Part shown: one piece after another, positions 59,501-64,000 of the stretch
Layout: each line of letters opens with the position of its first letter
How positions within the stretch are numbered: position 1 is the stretch's first letter
Source: Rotaria sp. Silwood1
Taxonomy: Eukaryota; Rotifera; Eurotatoria; Philodinida; Philodinidae
NCBI GenBank assembly: GCA_905250075.1
Contig: CAJNOP010000017.1
Location: 1,247,734-1,311,733 of the forward strand
Reading direction: 5' to 3'
Length of the DNA stretch: 64,000 nt
The notes under the pieces: model-generated
Told to the model about the DNA's origin: nothing
The model's input: the letters and a program-made list of their open reading frames with translations, nothing else
The model's database searches: none
Translations under genes and position numbers: made by a program

Positions 59501-62120
59501 CTCGACTTGCAAAGTGTCTTGACTCACGCAACCTTAACATAAGATTTGTAATACAATCAATCTAATTTGATAAAAATATTATTTATGTTTCACATCAACG
59601 AGAGAATACGATCTTTTCTTTTCATTTTGTAATATTTCTGTCAAATTAATGAAGTGCATACAGTAATAGAAGAAAAATTCCCAAAATGATTATGATGGAT
59701 GTATAATACTGAGGAATTTATCGTTATATAAGACTATTCATTGATGCTAGAATAATTTGTCATATGATATGTTAGACTTAAAGTATTCTGAATGGGCATC
59801 GAAAGTGGATGGATGACGATGTACAAAAGATCCTCACTCACACCGCCACCTACGAGGACGCGTCTGATCGCTCTATTCATTATATTAAAAACTATTTGCG
59901 TCTTTTGATAAATATTTCCAAATAATTTTATTTTCAATAAACGTGTCTATTTAAGATATCCTGAATCCGTTTTAATAGCAACTTTCTTATTTAAGAACTC
60001 ATTCAATGTTGAACAACATTTTCGTCTTCGAATGGTGTTCACTCAGAGATAAAATGATCGATAATGCTATAAAGAAGTAAATCAACAGTTTTCGAAATTA
60101 TTCATACTAGCTTATTGTTACTGATCTCAGACGATAAACCGTTTAAACTCGCTAACAACAAGAGGTGTAAGTCAATTACTATTCAAATGATTAAATTGTT
60201 CTTTTTAATAAAACAATAGTATATTATTCTTTTTTTCGAAATCTTTCAAAAATTGACTGCAAAAAGTTTGTTTTCGAATTAATTTATTTCCACTATCAGT
60301 TCTTATTTTGAATTCAATCAAATCTTTATACATGCCTTATACACATCGGTTTTTAATTTATATCTATCAATAAATCATTTAAATGACGAAAAAAAAAACT
60401 GTTTGAAAGAAAAACGAGCTCTCATGATTGTCCTTATTTTCTAACATTAGTATCATTTCAACTTGGTCTTGTAAATCTTGATCATTAAGTTATTCGACAA
60501 AGTACAACTTGTACAGTTTCAATGAACAATATTTAGCCATAATTCAATATGCTGTTGTTAGTGGAATGGAACAAGCTGTTACACGAGTCCGAACACTTGA
60601 TAGTGATTCATTTTTGTAAACACCATCACTTCGTTTATTTTCCAGAACGTTCTTTATCTTCTACTGCATCTGTTTCACAAAAACATCAAAACATAATTGT
60701 AACTCAACCTACACTTCGTATATTTTTGTCAAACTTGATCTGAAGTTTTCCTTTCACAACCACAGGTGACTTTAATTTGTCCAATAACAAAACTATTTCT
60801 ATTCTAATGTTTCTAGGTACAAATATGTCGTTGAAAATATTCAGAAGGAAACTTCAAAGTCTATAATATAATGTTACAGCATGAAGGATTTTCTTAGCAA
60901 CATTGAATACTTTGAACACACGAAATCTTTTTTTGAAGTGAACAACTCGACAATTTATTTAAGAGATGATAGTGGAATACATCATCAAACAAGGACCAGT
61001 TACCACAAAAAAAGAAGTTCTTCAATCAGTCATTAATCAATGAGCTACGAAGTATTCTTTCAACATCTGATTTTTATAGAAATGTTATATGTCTATGAGC
61101 CACTATAATGTGTTCAAAAACTATCCCTAGTTCTGATGAAATTCCGTAAAGCATGCTCACGCTGCTTATTAAATAATACATATAAATTACTTGAATTGTT
61201 TAAGAGTTATTCATGAAAACTTATATCATGGATTATGGAAACACTCCGTATTAACAGTCTATTGCCATTGTTTATCTATTTATAAAAAAAAAAAATATTA
61301 AAAAACATTGCATTCTCTCATTTTAAAATACAACTAAAACATATCTACATTATTTCCATACGACTTTAAAATCTAATATGATCTTGGCAATATTTTTCAA
61401 TAAAATATGTCTATAAAATAGAATTCATTCTAAGGTATCCATAGTCCCAGAAAATTCAATGAGATACGTGGTAATTTTATTAGGACACATGAAGATGAAA
61501 AAAAAAAGAAATCAAAAGATAAAATAGTATTAGAATTTCGAAGAAAAACACGAAACATATTGACAGTTGTACACGTATGCGCATGTCTAAAAGAAATATA
61601 ACGTATACAAATTTTTCTTTTTTGTAAAATAAAAGCGATTAATTTCCTAATTAGTAAATACAATTTTTAAACGATTAACCTACAGAAAAGAAAAACAAAA
61701 CAAATAACCGAGATGAAATCCGTATATATCTTCACATACAAAATAACGAAACAAAAAAGATAATGCTTCTGTTGTTTTGTAATCATTTTACAGAAGCATT
61801 TTCTTTCTTTTTTTTGACAGTTTCAAATCTACTAAAAATAAAGAACCAAAGAAAAGTCATGCGCATTTACTTATACAACAATAATCACGCCTATCTATAT
61901 TTAAATAGAACAAAAGAAAAATACTATATATGTACAAGCTTTCCTACACACAAATAATGATGCACTTTCACTGTTCATTCCAACGAGAAAAATATATATA
62001 TATATTAAGAATGTGCATATACGAAGGATTCGCCTAGAGGTTAGAAAAAAAAATTATCAGAAAAAAAAAATAAGTCTAACATGTCATATAATGGTAATTC
62101 AGAGAAGAAAAAAAAGAAGT
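56598..62120. other. Gene-poor region
   Basis: It may contain the missing first exon of the M6-like gene. Microsatellites are (GAT)n at about 56718-56748, (AT)n at about 57298-57312 and (AAT)n at about 58135-58161. A possible coding remnant at 60491-60619 is listed separately. I see no other supported gene. Confidence 0.5.
60491..60619 (+). pseudogene. Possible short coding remnant
   Basis: One frame reads YSTKYNLYSFNEQYLAIIQY and then VVSGMEQAVTRVRTLDSDSF before a stop. The composition looks protein-like against a very A+T-rich background. There is no start, splice site or known family. It could be a lone exon or an old pseudogene fragment. Confidence 0.2.
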
Positions 62121-64000
62121 CTATTGCTTAGACGTTGAAGGGACTAAAACATGTTTGCCATGATGATTTTTAGCATGTCGTTGATGAGGTGATGTAGTAG
62201 CGGTTGACTTTGTCGGACTGATATCTACCGGTGGCGTGTGTTGAACATTATTTGATTTGACTTGTTCAATCTGAAATAAAGAAAAAAAAATCATTATTAC
62301 TTCGTCTTTTTCTTAAAAGAAGATTTTGATTTTAACGAGAAGGAATTTAAAAAAAAGTGGTGAATATAAAGAATATGTATTTATGAGAAAATATTTCATC
62401 GTCACATGAATAAATGATATTTTTTTTGTTTTGATATCATAATTAGATCTTTTTACAACTACTCAAGTCTGATATTGGCTTAAAATACAGATGAAATATC
62501 ATGATACTTTTAAAATCTTGTATCATTCGCTTACTACTGATAGTAGAGTAACAATCTTTCTTTTCATAACCATCGTTTTCAAATTAGATTTTATTATTGC
62601 TTTGTAACTATCCGTACCCTCAAAAATAGAAAAATATCATAGTTTGAGGAAGTCAGCCCTTTATCATTTTTGAAGACATTCGCATTGCAATATATATATA
62701 TATATAGTAAAAATCCGAAAAAAAAGTAATTTCTAATGTTTTTCTTTGATTATAACAACGACAACAGAGTATACATAATACAGGGGTCGCAGCGGCCTAT
62801 GTCTGAAAATCAGGAAAATAGGCAGGACACATTTTAGAAAAAAATCAGGAATTTCGATTAAAATCAGGACATTTTAAGTCTTATCATAGTGCTATTGTTC
62901 AGGATGAAAGCTGCACAAAAGTATGTCGATCAATGATAGTTCATTGGAATTACTATATTATATTTCGCCGAATACGTGCTTCGAGTTCTGCTTTTTTCCT
63001 TTTCGTTCGTTATCTCTAATTATGCATTCTGTATACGTTTTCTTTTTCTCAGATACGTGGCCTACGGAAGGGGGCATCCTTCACTATTGGAGTCTTATTT
63101 GTTTCTAGTAGAAATCGTATTTTTATCAGGAAAATAGCCGTAAAAAGAAATAAGAAAAATCCGCATTTTCGCAGTGTTTAAGGTTCTATAACCATCTTTT
63201 CGGCACTCAAACCATTTTCCTACATCACACTCCCTTCCCCTCTTCTTCATATCCCTGCTCTTCGCACATATAAAACCACCATGTTATAGATAAACGAATA
63301 AAAGCGTTTACAAGAAAACTTTAGTAAATCAACTCAAATGTTAAAATAAGGGAATACAAGATTTAATGCAGCTACCCACGGTCGTGAACTGTATGATATA
63401 AATACCGCCGAAGTACTGGTGATAATTACTAATGATAAAATAGCTTGTTTCAAAAACCAATTAATTCGAAATAATCGATTCTTAGAGTGATTATACAAGA
63501 AAAAAATGGACAGAATAAAAATTTGAGTACCATCTTTCTTTTTATAGAAAATATTCAACAAATATTTTCATAAAATTTTTAAGAAACGTTGAGTATAACA
63601 AAATAAAACATCAAAATGACGTATATGTGGCCCTATAGAGATAAATCTTGAAAAATCAGGACAAAAGCAGGTTTTTCAGTCAAAAGCAGGAAAATCAGGA
63701 CATCTTTAAAAAATCAGGAAAAAATCAGGAAAGTACACACGCTGCGAGGCCTGACATAATATAATCCAACTAATACTAGTTCCTGAATTTATAATATCAT
63801 GAATAAAAAAAAACTTACAACAGAAAGTTTTGATAATTCTTCTTGAAGTTGTGTTTGTAATGATCGAACATCATCAAGTGTTAATAGCATTAAATCTTGA
63901 TCACTCGGTAATAAACGTACATTATGCACAAGTAATTGACGCATTTGTTCAATTTGATGTAATGCATCATCACGTTGTTGTATAGCACGATTTTTTTCTT
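62121..64000 (-). CDS. 3' end of a coiled-coil protein gene, running off the window
   Basis: Two exons: 64000-63819 (incomplete at the window edge) and 62270-62121 with stop TAG. The splice restores KLSVIEQVK. The visible C-terminus starts with a coiled coil (AIQQRDDALHQIEQMRQLL), then LLTLDDVRSLQTQLQEELSK, then a Thr/Ser/His-rich tail (SPTKSTATTSPHQRH) and a basic end. The coiled coil followed by a LxLxxLRxLQxQL motif recalls the region before the RING in unkempt-type CCCH proteins, but no RING follows here, so this is a weak suggestion. The intron (62271-63818, 1.55 kb) is enlarged by a hAT-type insertion. Confidence 0.6.
62782..63753. mobile_element. hAT-type MITE with perfect 8-bp target duplication
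   Basis: Inverted ends CAGGGGTCGCAGCG (62782) and CAGGCCTCGCAGCG (complement at 63740-63753) differ at two positions. Both sides carry ACATAATA (62774-62781 and 63754-63761), a perfect 8-bp direct repeat as expected for hAT. AATCAGGA and related AGCAGGA/AATCAGGAC motifs are clustered at both ends, in the same direct orientation on the plus strand. At 972 bp with no transposase, it depends on another element. It lies in the last intron of the minus-strand gene. Confidence 0.9.

Overview
The window looks like an animal nuclear scaffold, most probably from a bdelloid rotifer. It is very A+T-rich (I estimate about 70 percent). Most introns are 50-70 bp with plain GT..AG ends. The protein set is metazoan: secernin, a rhodopsin-type GPCR, a ZFR-type zinc-finger/DZF protein, mitochondrial ClpX, a TULA-like histidine phosphatase, an M6/PLP-like proteolipid and a large peritrophin/EGF protein. 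The first 48 bases are pure GTGTGG repeats, the hexamer I recall as telomeric in bdelloids. The species call is inference. One 100-N scaffold gap is present.

Layout. 1-1.7 kb: telomere-like repeats in a head-on arrangement next to a minus-strand gene that looks broken. 2.4-6.4 kb: a mobile-element zone with a GC-rich TIR element, a second CAGGG-type TIR element nested in it, an abutting gag fragment, and a 1.1 kb foldback element whose ends are minisatellites. 8.4-8.8 kb: a small Cys-rich orphan gene. 10.8-13.5 kb: secernin. 13.5-26.1 kb: gene-poor, with a TIR element, a short TA-flanked MITE, a highly conserved 0.6 kb foldback element and several short telomere-like GGGTG/CACCC clusters. 26.1-28.3 kb: the GPCR. 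28.3-32.9 kb: gene-poor.

32.9-37.5 kb (minus strand) is the ZFR homologue, and 37.9-45.8 kb (plus strand) is clpX. The two are divergent across about 380 bp, so they may share a bidirectional promoter. 47.8-52.0 kb: a 14-exon secreted chitin-binding/EGF protein of about 1097 aa. 53.8-54.8 kb: the histidine phosphatase. 55.1-56.6 kb (minus): the M6/PLP-like protein. 56.6-62.1 kb: gene-poor. 62.1-64.0 kb (minus): the 3' end of a gene that runs off the window, with a hAT-type element carrying a perfect 8-bp target duplication in its last intron.

The genes do not form a pathway; this is ordinary eukaryotic gene order. Several introns keep the reading frame open, so naive ORF translation gives wrong proteins for secernin, the GPCR and ZFR. 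The exon joins given here were checked by phase and, where possible, by family similarity recalled from memory. The most unusual content is the set of non-autonomous DNA elements and the telomere-like inverted motifs, not a new enzyme system.
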